NCBI GenBank assembly: GCA_963807225.1
Contig: CAWEAD010000005.1
Location: 124,001 to 188,000, forward strand
Direction of reading: 5' to 3'
Length of the DNA: 64,000 nucleotides
Source of the DNA: JAGVGT01 sp963807225
Lineage (GTDB): Bacteria > Desulfobacterota > Desulfobulbia > Desulfobulbales > JAGXFP01
The notes beneath the pieces were generated by a model. It saw only the letters and a program-made list of their open reading frames with translations, was not told the origin of the DNA and did not search any database. Below, one piece after another: positions 1-9,248 of this stretch. The position numbers were made by a program, and so were the translations under genes. The number at the start of each line of letters is the position of its first letter. Position 1 is the first letter of the stretch.

Positions 1-968
1 GTGTCGCTGCCGTGTATATTTGAATGGCAATCGGTGCATCTGGTGTAAAACATGGCCTTGGAACCAAGACTGTCGTTGCTGTTCGGATGCTCGGGATGGC
101 ACTGTTTGCAGAGGAACGGCCCGCGCAGTTTCAAGAGATTGTTATTCACCGAACCGTGCTGATTATGGCAGTTAGTGCACTGCTCGGTAACATCACTATG
201 CTCGTATAGGAAAGGGCCAACTTTCTCGGGATGACAGCGCCCGCAAGTCTCTTTTTGAGTCATGCCGCGCAGATTTGAGGGGTTTTCAGTGCCATGTGGA
301 TCATGGCAATCACTGCAGTATATCTTGCCCTCCTTGACAGGATGATGGCTGGGCAGGGAGAACTGGGCGCTGACATCGATGTGGCAGCTAAGGCATAAGC
401 TGGCTACCTGTCGGGGCTCAGCAATCAAGTCAGCCCCGGCATGGATCGGATGGCAGCTGGAACAGGTAACTTCATTGGCGGCATGAATGCTGCCATTCCA
501 GTTATGAATGTTAAAGGTGGCATTGCCGGTATGGCATTTAAGGCAAATCAAAGACTTGGCACCGGCCGGCAAGGTGCGATAATCAAGGAGATTTTCCCGG
601 TGTGCTTTCAATATCTCCGGCCCGTCATTCTTGGGGTCAAGACCGGCGATGGCGTCCATCATTTCACTGGCCGGGCCATGGCATGATTCGCAATCGACGA
701 TCATCATACCCGAAGATGATTGCGCCAATTGGTCACCCATGGTGCTAGCCTTAAAGTCCAAGGCTATCTTGTCGTGGGTATGGCAACCCTTGAGGCAGTT
801 CTCGTTGCCGACATAATCAGCTGTCAACTTCCCGAACAGGAGTCTTTCATATTCCTTGACGGGCACAATGGGCTTTGTTTCCTTCAACTTGACACAACCG
901 CCGACCAAAAAGGCGGTCAATAAAGCCATTAAAAATAACAGCTTCGCCCCATTCTCCTTGAAATTCAT
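1..968 (-). CDS. Deca-haem c-type cytochrome lipoprotein, DmsE/MtrA-like (3' end outside window)
   Basis: Reading leftward from an ATG at 968 gives 322 codons without a stop, running off the window edge. The N-terminus is a lipoprotein signal: a basic start, a hydrophobic stretch and a lipobox ending in Gly-Gly-Cys at about residue 25. After that come nine canonical CXXCH haem sites plus a first site that reads C-L-K-G-C-H (CX3CH), so ten probable haems. The number and spacing of sites resemble the DmsE/MtrA periplasmic deca-haem family, which carries electrons between the inner membrane and outer-membrane or extracellular partners. No porin or outer-membrane cytochrome partner is visible in the window. 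A purine-rich GGGGAGGAAG lies upstream of the ATG. Family membership is inferred from haem count and length; the haem sites are seen directly. Confidence 0.85.
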   Translation of the reverse strand, partial: MNFKENGAKLLFLMALLTAFLVGGCVKLKETKPIVPVKEYERLLFGKLTADYVGNENCLKGCHTHDKIALDFKASTMGDQLAQSSSGMMIVDCESCHGPASEMMDAIAGLDPKNDGPEILKAHRENLLDYRTLPAGAKSLICLKCHTGNATFNIHNWNGSIHAANEVTCSSCHPIHAGADLIAEPRQVASLCLSCHIDVSAQFSLPSHHPVKEGKIYCSDCHDPHGTENPSNLRGMTQKETCGRCHPEKVGPFLYEHSDVTEQCTNCHNQHGSVNNNLLKLRGPFLCKQCHPEHPNSNDSLGSKAMFYTRCTDCHSNIHGSD

Positions 969-1120
969 TTGCTTTCTTCCTCCCCTTGTTGATTGTCGCT
1001 TACAGCAAGGCAATACGCCGATCTGCCTGTCTTTCGCTTGCCATACCCCACAAATATTTGTCTTATATCAACTCCTTGCCATCCTTGCACCAGCAATTAC
1101 ATAACTCCTCGGGCATAAGA

Positions 1121-1151
1121 TAAAAAAACCCGCTCCCTTTGCGGGGCGGGT
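1121..1151 (-). terminator. Rho-independent terminator, leftward
   Basis: On the minus strand an ACCCGC ... GCGGGT stem (1128-1151) with a GC-rich interior is followed directly by a run of seven T. This is a textbook intrinsic terminator. It sits upstream of the cytochrome gene and downstream of the decayed locus at 1309-1600, so it presumably served a gene that is now broken. Confidence 0.75.
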
Positions 1152-1308
1152 CATTTTCAATAGTTGTTGTTTCATGGTAGACCACCCAATCAAATCTGGC
1201 GTCCAGCCGGGTATTGACGTTATGTAATTCTGATTTTCCGCCAATTTATAGGGGTAGCAAGGCTTGTCCCAGCGGCGTCTTGAAAGGCATGCCGTTGCCG
1301 TTCCAATT

Positions 1309-1595
1309 TTACTTGGCCTTGGTATACCAGGCTCGCAGCAACAGGTATTCGATAAAGGGCTGGATGTAGTAGGCGTCATACGTCTCGCCCTTGGTACTCG
1401 AGCAGCTGAAAAACACCGAAGGATCGGAGGGGCTAGCTGAACCTGACCGCATTCCTTTTTGAACAAGACATCATCGCCTCGGCCTGAAGAGGCAAAGTCC
1501 TGCAGACAAAGAGCCACGATAAACAATGAGTCTTTCTTCAAGGTCTCCCCCACTTCTGTAATTGTACCGACGAAAACAACTAACCAGAAACTTGC
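1309..1595 (-). pseudogene. Possible gene remnant, unknown product
   Basis: The minus-strand frame ending at the TAA at 1309-1311 has a protein-like end (ETYDAYYIQPFIEYLLLRAW) but is interrupted by TGA at 1471-1473. The sequence upstream of the TGA looks low in quality in every frame. The terminator just downstream is consistent with an old transcription unit. I do not recognise the family. It may equally be chance; the TGA has no SECIS-like hairpin that I can see. Confidence 0.25.
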
Positions 1596-1857
1596 AGTCA
1601 AGATGTTGTTTTTATTGGAAATTTAGACAATCACAGCATAAATAGAATTTCTCTTTTCCCCCTTAACATTGCCATATTAATAGGTTATTTGATTTTGTAC
1701 AGTCAATATCATTATTTTTTCGCAATTAATATTTGATTATTCGTCCGAACATCATCTCAGGTTATTTAATGCAATAATCATCAAGAGCAAATATTCTCAA
1801 ACTGAATCCTCGACTAGCGGCAGGACAGGAGATTGCTACATTGTCATATAGCGTAAT

Positions 1858-2931
1858 TCAACAGATGCGTGGCAATTGCTCACCCAAGGGCAAATCTAAT
1901 ACCTGCAGAACCCCGAGATTGTTCTTCAATGCCACTACCCCCGGGTGAGCCGCCACCACTTCTCCGACAACCTTCGCCTCACGGCCCAGTGGGTGATTGC
2001 GCATGACTTCCACTAATTTTTCAACAACCGCCGGAGGTGCCACCGCTACAAGTTTTCCTTCGTTGGCCACATGCAGTGGATCAATCCCCAGAACTTCACA
2101 AGCACCGGCCACTTCCGGACGCACCGGCAACAATTCTCGATCCACTACCAGCCCCAGGTTGGCGGAACTGGCGAATTCGTTGAGGGTCGCCGCCAATCCG
2201 CCCCGCGTCGGGTCGCGCATCGCCCTGATTTCACGAGTGACTGTCAGCATCTCGCGCACCAAGCCGTTGAGAGGCGCGGTATCGCTCTCGATGGCCGTCT
2301 GGAAGGAAAGCCCCTGCCGGCAGGCCATAACCGCCATACCATGATCGGCCAGAGTACCGGAGAGAATGATCTTATCGCCAACTTGCAATGAAGCAGCCGA
2401 CAACATCAGATCATCGGCAAGAACCCCGATGCCGGCAGTATTAATGAACACCTTATCGCAGCCGCCTCGATGCACTACCTTGGTATCACCGGTCACTACC
2501 CGAATCCCAGCTTTGTCGGCACTCTTTTCCATATCGAGCAGGATCCGGTGCAAAACGGCCAGGGGTAACCCCTCCTCCAGGACAAACCCGACACTGAGAT
2601 AAAGTGGAGTAGCTCCGCACATGCAAACATCGTTGACCGTACCGTTGATTGCCAAGTCACCGATACTTCCGCCCGGAAAGAAAAGCGGATCGACCACGAA
2701 GGTATCGGTGCTGAAAGCCAGGCGTCCCGGGGGCAATTCCAACACGGCCTGATCTTCCATACGGTCCAGGATGCTATTGCGGAATCGGGGCAGGAAAAAC
2801 TTTCCGATCAATTCGGCCGACAACTTGCCTCCACTGCCATGGGCCAATTGTACGGTGTCATGATCGGTCAGGGGCACGGGACAGGAAAGTCCCGCATAAA
2901 ACCAGTCTTGATTTCGGTCTTGATTGTTCAT
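1858..2931 (-). CDS. hypE: Hydrogenase maturation protein HypE
   Basis: HypE dehydrates the thiocarbamoyl group on its C-terminal cysteine to thiocyanate, which becomes the CN ligand of the [NiFe] hydrogenase iron. The 357-residue protein is full length for the family. It shows the AIR-synthase-type ATP-binding fold: HGSGG at residues 31-35, the GGSIGDLAINGTVND region, TGDTKVV, and DPTRGGLA. It ends in the diagnostic P-R-I-C, so the reactive Cys is residue 357. It is the last gene of the leftward hydrogenase/hyp cluster and is separated from hypD by 257 bases in which I see no gene, so it may have its own promoter. A short inverted repeat (CAACC/GGTTG, near 2952-2966) lies just upstream of the start. 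Confidence 0.96.
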   Translation of the reverse strand: MNNQDRNQDWFYAGLSCPVPLTDHDTVQLAHGSGGKLSAELIGKFFLPRFRNSILDRMEDQAVLELPPGRLAFSTDTFVVDPLFFPGGSIGDLAINGTVNDVCMCGATPLYLSVGFVLEEGLPLAVLHRILLDMEKSADKAGIRVVTGDTKVVHRGGCDKVFINTAGIGVLADDLMLSAASLQVGDKIILSGTLADHGMAVMACRQGLSFQTAIESDTAPLNGLVREMLTVTREIRAMRDPTRGGLAATLNEFASSANLGLVVDRELLPVRPEVAGACEVLGIDPLHVANEGKLVAVAPPAVVEKLVEVMRNHPLGREAKVVGEVVAAHPGVVALKNNLGVLQVLDLPLGEQLPRIC

Positions 2932-3188
2932 TTCGGCTTCTCTTCCGGTTCAACCATATAGGTTGGATTAATTCGAGTAAAAAAACTGGGTTACCGCTTC
3001 CGTTGAACAACTTGCCGCAGAACTATGTCCACCATCACTGCGTGCAAGGCGAAGCAAGAACGGCGTACTAAATGAGCTCAACAGCGCAGTCTCGCACAGA
3101 CAACCACAACCGGCTTCGTTGCAGCTGTAGATATCAAGGGCATAGAGAGACTGTGTGTTTCGAGGTACTTAAGACTCTGAAGAAGGCG

Positions 3189-4289
3189 TCATTGGAGGCT
3201 ACAACCAAGCGGCTTATAACGAAAATAGGCGGCGCAAGCCCCCTCGTTGGAAACCATGGTCGCCCCCAGTGGTCTTGCCGGAGTGCAGCGTTTTCCGAAA
3301 GCCTCGCATTCGTCCGGCCGTTTCAAACCTTGAAGAACCAGACCGCTGATACATTCGGCCGGTTCGCTGACCAGGATTTCCTCCACCGCAAACCGACTGG
3401 TGGCGTCGAAGCGGCGGTATTGTTCGCGGATCTTCAAGCCGCTTCCCGGCAGTTCCCCCAGACCTCGCCATTTCTGGTCGGTCACCTCGAAGACCCTCGC
3501 CACCGCTGCTCGGGCCAATTGGTTGCCTTCGGCGCGGATCGACCGGGCATACTGGTTACGGACCTCACATTGACCGTTTTCCAACATCTCTACCAGGAGC
3601 AATATCCCTTCAAGAATGTCGTTGGGTTCCAACCCGGTAGCCACGATCGGCACCCGATGACGGCGGGCGATCTCTTCGTATTCGGCCAAACCCATCACCG
3701 TGCAGACATGCCCGGCGGCAAGATAACCCTGCACCCGATTGTCCGGCGACCCCATCAGGGCGGTGATGGCCGGAGGCACCAGGACATGACAAGCCAGTTC
3801 GCTGAAATTGCCGATTCCTTCTTTCTCTGCTTGGATGATAGCCATGGCGTTACCGGGCGCGGTAGTCTCGAAGCCGATCGCAAAAAAGACCACCTGCCGC
3901 TCAGGATTTTCACGCGCCAACTGCAAGGCCTCCAAGGGTGAATAGACGATACGCACATCTCCGCCGGCCGAACGCGCGGTCTGCAGATCGATCCGACTGC
4001 CTGGAACCCGCAGCATGTCACCGAAACTGCAGAAGATCACCTCGGAACGACTGGCAATGGCGATGGCCCGGTCGATGGTTTCCAGAGGGGTGACACAGAC
4101 CGGGCATCCCGGTCCGTGCACCAGGGTGATCTCTTTGGACAACAGCCGATCAATGCCGCTTCTGACAATGGCATGGGTCTGGCCGCCGCAGACCTCCATG
4201 ATTACCCAGGGACGGGTCACTCCCCGGTTGATTGCCCCAAGCATCTTCCTGGCATTTTCCGGATCGCGATATTCGGAAAGATATTTCAT
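3189..4289 (-). CDS. hypD: Hydrogenase maturation protein HypD
   Basis: HypD is the [4Fe-4S] scaffold on which, together with HypC, the Fe(CN)2CO unit of the hydrogenase active site is assembled. The 366-residue sequence has the conserved EVCGGQTH motif (Cys34), GPGCPVC (Cys62 and Cys65), and GFETTAPG. The C-terminal cysteines (ECEAFGKRC and a later Cys in SNEGAC) are the expected cluster ligands. The start overlaps the end of hypC by four bases, so the pair is translationally coupled, which fits their work as a complex. Confidence 0.97.
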   Translation of the reverse strand: MKYLSEYRDPENARKMLGAINRGVTRPWVIMEVCGGQTHAIVRSGIDRLLSKEITLVHGPGCPVCVTPLETIDRAIAIASRSEVIFCSFGDMLRVPGSRIDLQTARSAGGDVRIVYSPLEALQLARENPERQVVFFAIGFETTAPGNAMAIIQAEKEGIGNFSELACHVLVPPAITALMGSPDNRVQGYLAAGHVCTVMGLAEYEEIARRHRVPIVATGLEPNDILEGILLLVEMLENGQCEVRNQYARSIRAEGNQLARAAVARVFEVTDQKWRGLGELPGSGLKIREQYRRFDATSRFAVEEILVSEPAECISGLVLQGLKRPDECEAFGKRCTPARPLGATMVSNEGACAAYFRYKPLGCSLQ

Positions 4290-4597
4290 GCGGGTTTCCG
4301 AGCCGGTCGATTGTCAGCTGCCTTATTTTCGCTAGGTCGCCCATCGAAATTCACCGGGCCCTCCCGCAACATCAACTCGTTGTACTCCCGCCAGGCCTCG
4401 AAGCTGCGGATAGCCTCCTCCTCGTCGAGAATCGAGATGGCGAAACCTGCATGCACCAAGGCATACTGCCCCAACTCAATTTCCGGGACATACTCCAGGC
4501 AAACCTTGTTTACCGTACCATTATAGTCAAGGCGTCCCATCTTCAAACCGCCTTCTTCAATGATTTCTACAAGTTTCCCAGGTATGGCAAGACACAT
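4286..4597 (-). CDS. hypC: Hydrogenase assembly chaperone HypC
   Basis: HypC binds HypD and delivers the iron-cyanide-carbonyl unit to the hydrogenase large-subunit precursor. The protein begins with the hallmark MCLAIPGKLVEI, in which Cys2 is the functional residue. At 103 residues it is longer than most HypC proteins (about 75-95). The extra is a polar, low-complexity C-terminal tail after GPVNFDGRP that has no counterpart I recognise. It sits between hypF (15 bases upstream) and hypD (4-base overlap). Confidence 0.95.
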   Translation of the reverse strand: MCLAIPGKLVEIIEEGGLKMGRLDYNGTVNKVCLEYVPEIELGQYALVHAGFAISILDEEEAIRSFEAWREYNELMLREGPVNFDGRPSENKAADNRPARKPA

Positions 4598-4612
4598 GGC
4601 AGTCCCCTTCGC

Positions 4613-6919
4613 TTAACCTATTTTCCTTTGATCGGCCAGATAGCGGCGGCCGATTACCGCCTGACCCAGGGAGATACCTCCATCGCCGGCCGGAACCTTT
4701 TCGTGGCTTAGAACCGTAAAACCATGGGTTCGCAAATTCTTGAGCAACCCTTCCAGCAGCAGATAGTTATTAAATACTCCACCGCTCAAAACCACCAGGT
4801 CCAGACCGGTCTCTCGACGAGCCCGTTCAGCCGCACCGGTCAACATCGCCACCAAGGTTGCGTGTAGACGCCGGCTCACCCGGGCAGGCTTGGCCCCGTC
4901 CCGCACTTCCGCCGCGACCTCCCTAATCAGAGGACTAAGCTGTAAGCGAAATATAGCACCATCTTCGGCGATTGCCCAGCTATACGGCTGCGCCAACTTT
5001 CCGCCGGCCGCCTCCATCAGCTCGATAGCGGCCTGGGCCTCGTAGGCGATTTCGCCCCGAACCCCGCAGATGGCCGCCACTGCGTCAAAAAGTCGCCCAC
5101 AACTGCTGGTTTGCGGACAATTGAAATTGCGGCGCAGAATTTCGGTCACCGGCTCGACTTGCCTCCCATGCAGAAATGGCAAATCAGGAATCTCTCCTCC
5201 ATGCGCGACATAAAGATATGCCAAGGCAATACGCCAAGGGGCCTTGACTGCCGCATCTCCACCAGGTAAAGGCAAAGACTCGAAAGCGCCAAGCCGCTGG
5301 AAGCTTCGAGAGTCCCCAGTTAGAATTTCGCCGCCCCAAATGGTTTTGTCAGGGCCGTAACCGGTACCGTCGAGAATTATGCCGATGGCCGGCCCTGCAA
5401 GCCGATGTTCGGCCAGAACCGACACCAGGTGGGCGTGATGGTGCTGCACCGCCAGGGATGGTCGTTCCTGCTCTTCCCGCGCCCATTGCGTGGAAAGATA
5501 GGCCGGATGCATATCGTGTACTACCAGTACCGGTTCACATTCGAAGATTTTCAGTAGATGAGCGATATTCTCTCGGAAAAATTCGTAGGCCGACAGATTT
5601 TTCAAATCTCCCAGATGCTGACCCACTATGGCCTGTTCGCCCTTGAGCAGACAGACCGTATTCTTCAACTCTCCACCCAGTCCCAGCACCGCAGGTCCGC
5701 TCTCGGCCAGGATCAGCGGCCGGGGCACGAATCCCCGCCCCCGGCGCAGGAAGCGCTGGGCTCCTCCCGTTCGCATCAGCACGGAATCGTCAGTGCGGAC
5801 ATAAATATCCCGATCATGAAGCAGGAATGCGTCGGCGATACCGGCCAGGCGGCATAAGGCCTCTTCATTGTCAATACAGATCGGCTCTTCACTCAAGTTG
5901 CCGCTGGTCATCACCAGCACCCCGTCGAATTCCCGCAAAAGCAGATGGTGCAAGGGAGTATAGGCCAACATCACTCCGAGACGTTTGGTTCCCGGTGCCA
6001 CCGACCGAGCCAGCCCATGCCCTGCACGGGCCGAAGCCAAAAGGATTGGTGCAGACGAAGCGCTCAGAAGATATTCCTCTTCCTGATCCAACTCTACCAG
6101 TTGCCTGGCCGCCGCCAAATCACCTACCATTACCGCAAGGGGCTTCTCTTCCCGCCCCTTGCTCAATCGTAACCTTGCGACCGCTACCTGATCCTTGGCA
6201 TTGACCGCCAGATGAAAACCACCCAATCCTTTCAAGGCTATGATCTCGCCTCTACGCAAGCGGTCGGCGGCATGCGCGATGGCCAGCGATGCCTCGGCAA
6301 TTTTCCCTCCCGCCCGATTGACCAGAACAACCATTGGACCGCAATCCGAACAGGCATTCGGCTGGGCATGGAATCGCCGATCGGCCGGATCGTCATATTC
6401 ATGCCGGCACTCTGCGCACATGGTGAATTTGCTCATGGCTGTGGCCGACCGGTCATAGGGGATCCCGGTAACAATCGAATAGCGCGGTCCGCAGTTGGTG
6501 CAGTTGATGAAGGGATAGAGATAACGCCGGTTGCCGGGCTCAAAAAGCTCAAAAAGACAGTCTGAGCAGAGAGCCAGGTCGGGAGCGATCAGGGTGGCGG
6601 CCCGGCCGGTCGGTCGGGAAACGTTGATGAAAAAAGAGGAATCTCCGAGAGGCGGGATCGGTTCTGAGGTCAGTGTGAGAATTTCAGCCTGTGGGGGAGA
6701 CTGTTCAGGCAGGGCCGCTAAAAAGGCCTCAAGAAGAGCAGCATCTCCCTCGACTTCAATCTCCACTCCTCGGGAGGTATTGACGACATACCCTGCCAAC
6801 CCGTATTTAGTAGCAAGCTTGAATATAAAGGGACGAAAACCGACCCCTTGTACCACCCCGGCGATTTCAACTCGAAGTCGGGTTACCAATGCCGATTGGG
6901 CCGGCGGCCGAAGTTGCAT
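4613..6919 (-). CDS. hypF: Carbamoyltransferase HypF
   Basis: HypF makes the carbamoyl group from carbamoyl phosphate and ATP and transfers it to the C-terminal Cys of HypE. The 768-residue length is normal. Domains in order: acylphosphatase-like (about residues 13-105, with GVVQGVGFRPF), a zinc-finger part with four CxxC pairs (CSDC, CTNC, CAEC, CSDC, about 118-195), a YrdC-like domain (ALKGLGGFHLA, SKGREEKPLAVM), and a Kae1-like C-terminal domain with HDMHPAYLS and QHHHAH metal/nucleotide-binding motifs. The gene follows hypB by five bases and precedes hypC, so it lies inside the maturation operon. Confidence 0.97.
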   Translation of the reverse strand: MQLRPPAQSALVTRLRVEIAGVVQGVGFRPFIFKLATKYGLAGYVVNTSRGVEIEVEGDAALLEAFLAALPEQSPPQAEILTLTSEPIPPLGDSSFFINVSRPTGRAATLIAPDLALCSDCLFELFEPGNRRYLYPFINCTNCGPRYSIVTGIPYDRSATAMSKFTMCAECRHEYDDPADRRFHAQPNACSDCGPMVVLVNRAGGKIAEASLAIAHAADRLRRGEIIALKGLGGFHLAVNAKDQVAVARLRLSKGREEKPLAVMVGDLAAARQLVELDQEEEYLLSASSAPILLASARAGHGLARSVAPGTKRLGVMLAYTPLHHLLLREFDGVLVMTSGNLSEEPICIDNEEALCRLAGIADAFLLHDRDIYVRTDDSVLMRTGGAQRFLRRGRGFVPRPLILAESGPAVLGLGGELKNTVCLLKGEQAIVGQHLGDLKNLSAYEFFRENIAHLLKIFECEPVLVVHDMHPAYLSTQWAREEQERPSLAVQHHHAHLVSVLAEHRLAGPAIGIILDGTGYGPDKTIWGGEILTGDSRSFQRLGAFESLPLPGGDAAVKAPWRIALAYLYVAHGGEIPDLPFLHGRQVEPVTEILRRNFNCPQTSSCGRLFDAVAAICGVRGEIAYEAQAAIELMEAAGGKLAQPYSWAIAEDGAIFRLQLSPLIREVAAEVRDGAKPARVSRRLHATLVAMLTGAAERARRETGLDLVVLSGGVFNNYLLLEGLLKNLRTHGFTVLSHEKVPAGDGGISLGQAVIGRRYLADQRKIG

Positions 6920-6924
6920 CAGGC

Positions 6925-7677
6925 CTACAGTTCTCCCCGGCGCTGTCGCAACCAGTCGTACCAGGCGGGAAGGCCCGCACCGGTGGTCGCTGAGATCTCA
7001 AGAAACTCCAGCTCCGGATTGACTTGGGCGGCCAGCTCCCGGCAGGCCGCGACATCGAATTCCACATAGGGCAGAAGATCGGTCTTGTTAATCAGGCAAA
7101 GGCTGGCGGCCCGAAACATATGGGGGTACTTCTGAGGCTTGTCATCGCCTTCTGTAACACTGATAATCACCACCTTGGCCGCCTCACCCAGGTCGAAAAG
7201 GGCCGGGCAAACCAAGTTGCCTACGTTCTCGATAAAAAGAAGGGTTCCTTGTGGCGGGTTAAGCCGTTCCAGAGCCCTGGCCACCATGTCGCTGTCCAGA
7301 TGGCAGCCGGCACCGGTGTTTACTTGCACCACCTCGGCTCCGCTGGCGCTGATCCGCGCGGCATCACGGCGGGTCTGCTGATCACCCTCGATCACCTGCA
7401 GATTCATTTCGCCATGCAAATCGCGAATTGTCCGCTCCAGAATAGAGGTCTTGCCTGAGCCCGGAGAACTGACCAGATTCAGGGTCAGGATCTGCCGATC
7501 GGTCAGGTATCGACGGTTTCGACCGGCCATCTCATCATTTTTGGCCAGAACTTCGGTTTCAAGATGGATGGTCCGCCGCAGCGGATGATGGTGGTGGTGT
7601 TGTTCCAGTTCTCCCTCAATCTCCGGGCCGGTAATGGTTACAGCCCCCCCCACGTCACAATTACAGGTATCGCACAT
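6925..7677 (-). CDS. hypB: Hydrogenase nickel incorporation GTPase HypB
   Basis: HypB is the GTPase that, with HypA, inserts nickel into the hydrogenase large subunit. The 250-residue protein starts MCDTCNC, the N-terminal Cys-rich nickel site. It then has a short His stretch (EQHHHHHPLRR), the P-loop SSPGSGKTSILERT, the metal-binding GCHLD, ENVGNLVCP, and the NKTDLLP guanine-specificity motif. It follows hypA by four bases, which places the two nickel-handling genes side by side. Confidence 0.97.
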   Translation of the reverse strand: MCDTCNCDVGGAVTITGPEIEGELEQHHHHHPLRRTIHLETEVLAKNDEMAGRNRRYLTDRQILTLNLVSSPGSGKTSILERTIRDLHGEMNLQVIEGDQQTRRDAARISASGAEVVQVNTGAGCHLDSDMVARALERLNPPQGTLLFIENVGNLVCPALFDLGEAAKVVIISVTEGDDKPQKYPHMFRAASLCLINKTDLLPYVEFDVAACRELAAQVNPELEFLEISATTGAGLPAWYDWLRQRRGEL

Positions 7678-7681
7678 ATTA

Positions 7682-8026
7682 TCAATCCTCGATGGTCAAA
7701 GAACGGATCTTCAACTCCTGGCCACCGCTCAGGGAAATATTGTCACTGCCACAGGCCGGGCAGCAGGCATCGAAGGATTCGGCTCCAAAACCGGATCCGC
7801 AGGTCATACAGGTACCTGCGGCCTGGACCTCGACAACCCGAAAGACGGTTTCGACCAAGCCTCCGGCAGAGCCTGTCGCATCCAGACAGAAACTTAAGGA
7901 ATCAGCTAATACCCCCGCCAGACTGCCCACTTCGATCTCCACTTCCAGGATCCTGGAGGCCCCCTCCGCGGCAGCCACCTCCTTGATCTGCTCAACTATA
8001 CTTAAAGCCAGCGACATCTCATGCAT
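7682..8026 (-). CDS. hypA: Hydrogenase nickel chaperone HypA
   Basis: HypA is the nickel metallochaperone that delivers Ni(II) to the hydrogenase large subunit. The 114-residue protein begins MHEMSLA, where His2 is the nickel ligand. It carries the structural zinc site as two CxxC pairs, CMTC and CPAC, with an extra adjacent Cys in the second (DACCPAC). It is the first hyp gene of the cluster, 94 bases after the HybB-like gene. Confidence 0.96.
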   Translation of the reverse strand: MHEMSLALSIVEQIKEVAAAEGASRILEVEIEVGSLAGVLADSLSFCLDATGSAGGLVETVFRVVEVQAAGTCMTCGSGFGAESFDACCPACGSDNISLSGGQELKIRSLTIED

Positions 8027-8120
8027 TTATAATCGAATATGCCCGCGTTAAGCTCGGCATGGCTCACCGCATATTAGTTGATTTCTGGCAGTATCGATAC
8101 TAAACACTATGCCTCCACTA

Positions 8121-9248
8121 TCAGCCGGTTTTGGCAAAAAGAGGCAGATGTTTCGCGGCCATCTTGAACAAAAAGACCCCCAGCGATACCACCCCCAACG
8201 TAAGCAGAAATTCCATCAGGGTCGGAAAATAACTGCTCCCTTGGGCGGCGCTGTAATTCTGCATGCTGAATAGACAGACATTCAAGCGGTTTACCAACAC
8301 CCCGACAATCACCAGGATGTTTACCCCCATAATAGCGTCGGGCTCGGTGCGGAACCGTTTACCCATCAGGAGGAGGAGCGGTATTACCACCCCCAACGAT
8401 ATTTCCAGCAGATACATGTTACCTTCCAGCGAACCGTCGAAGGCCAGACCGACCCCGGACCGGATCAGGAAGAATATCTTCAGGAGCAGCAGGATAACCA
8501 GAGTAATCATGGTTCCCCTCGCCAGTCCGCGATAAATCTCGACATCGACGTGGTGGTTGAAAGCCCTGGCACTCAACATCGCCTCGGTACTGACCATGCA
8601 CAACCCCATGGCGATGGACGAGACCAGGAACATATAAGGTATGAACTGTGTAAACCACAGAGGCGACATCCGGGATGGGGCGATGAGGAAGACCGCCCCC
8701 AGCGACGACTGGTGCAGGGTTGACAGCATAACCCCAAACACCACCGCACCGATCATGATCTTGCTGACCACCTTCAGTGCCCCGGTCTTGCCGATCCGTT
8801 CCAGCAGCATCGGCGAGGACTCGATGGCCAGGGTAGTGGTGTAGAGAATGACGTGAATGGCCACCACCCACATGACTGAATGGATCTGCCACATGATTGC
8901 CGGGTGCCAGAGGCGGAAAGGATGGCCGATATCGAGAAAAAGGGCCACCACCGCCATCAGATAGCCGAGAAAGGCGGTGAGGATAGCCGGTCGGCCGATG
9001 GGCTTATATTTCTTCCAGTTAAAGAGATAAATCGCCGCGGCAATGATGAAGCCGCCGGCCGCCATGGCAATTCCACCCAGCACATCGAAGGCCAGCCACA
9101 GACCCCAGGGATAGGTGTCATTCAGGTTGGTCACTGCTCCCAGGCCGCTGGTGAGCCGATAAGCCGCCACCCCACCGCCGACCAGGATGGCGAACAAGAG
9201 CAATACCGTATTGGGAGTCCACATTCTGATTTCCTGCTCGGATGTCAT
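8121..9248 (-). CDS. hybB: Hydrogenase quinone-reducing membrane subunit, HybB-like (NrfD family)
   Basis: This is the integral membrane subunit that accepts electrons from the HybA-like ferredoxin and reduces quinone. The 375-residue protein has about nine to ten hydrophobic segments and the NrfD/HybB pattern, including the early NDTYPWGLWLAFDVLGG stretch and a central HQSSLGAVFL. No haem site is present, as expected for HybB rather than for HyaC-type cytochrome b. Its start overlaps the end of the protease gene by four bases (ATGA). In the E. coli hyb operon the HybB gene comes before the large subunit; here it comes after the protease. Confidence 0.93.
   Translation of the reverse strand: MTSEQEIRMWTPNTVLLLFAILVGGGVAAYRLTSGLGAVTNLNDTYPWGLWLAFDVLGGIAMAAGGFIIAAAIYLFNWKKYKPIGRPAILTAFLGYLMAVVALFLDIGHPFRLWHPAIMWQIHSVMWVVAIHVILYTTTLAIESSPMLLERIGKTGALKVVSKIMIGAVVFGVMLSTLHQSSLGAVFLIAPSRMSPLWFTQFIPYMFLVSSIAMGLCMVSTEAMLSARAFNHHVDVEIYRGLARGTMITLVILLLLKIFFLIRSGVGLAFDGSLEGNMYLLEISLGVVIPLLLLMGKRFRTEPDAIMGVNILVIVGVLVNRLNVCLFSMQNYSAAQGSSYFPTLMEFLLTLGVVSLGVFLFKMAAKHLPLFAKTG

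Larger units (their letters stand above)
969..1857. other. Gene-poor region between the cytochrome and hypE, with probable gene decay
   Basis: No intact, convincing gene is visible in these roughly 890 bases. There is a strong leftward terminator near 1121-1151 and an AT-rich stretch from about 1610 to 1800. On the minus strand, a protein-like tail of about 50 residues rich in Tyr, Phe and Leu ends at a TAA at 1309-1311, but its frame is broken by a TGA at 1471-1473. I read this as the remains of a lost gene. Confidence 0.5.

Noticed and set aside
1471..1473. Second possible Sec codon (TGA) in the decayed locus
   Set aside because: No SECIS-like hairpin follows and neither side belongs to a known redox family.
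1068..1601. 177-codon minus-strand frame taken as an intact gene
   Set aside because: It runs through the terminator, its composition changes along its length, and a better protein-like piece is in another frame. It is treated as decayed sequence instead.
3072..3941. 289-codon plus-strand open frame
   Set aside because: Mostly antisense to hypD, no motif; the part outside hypD is short.
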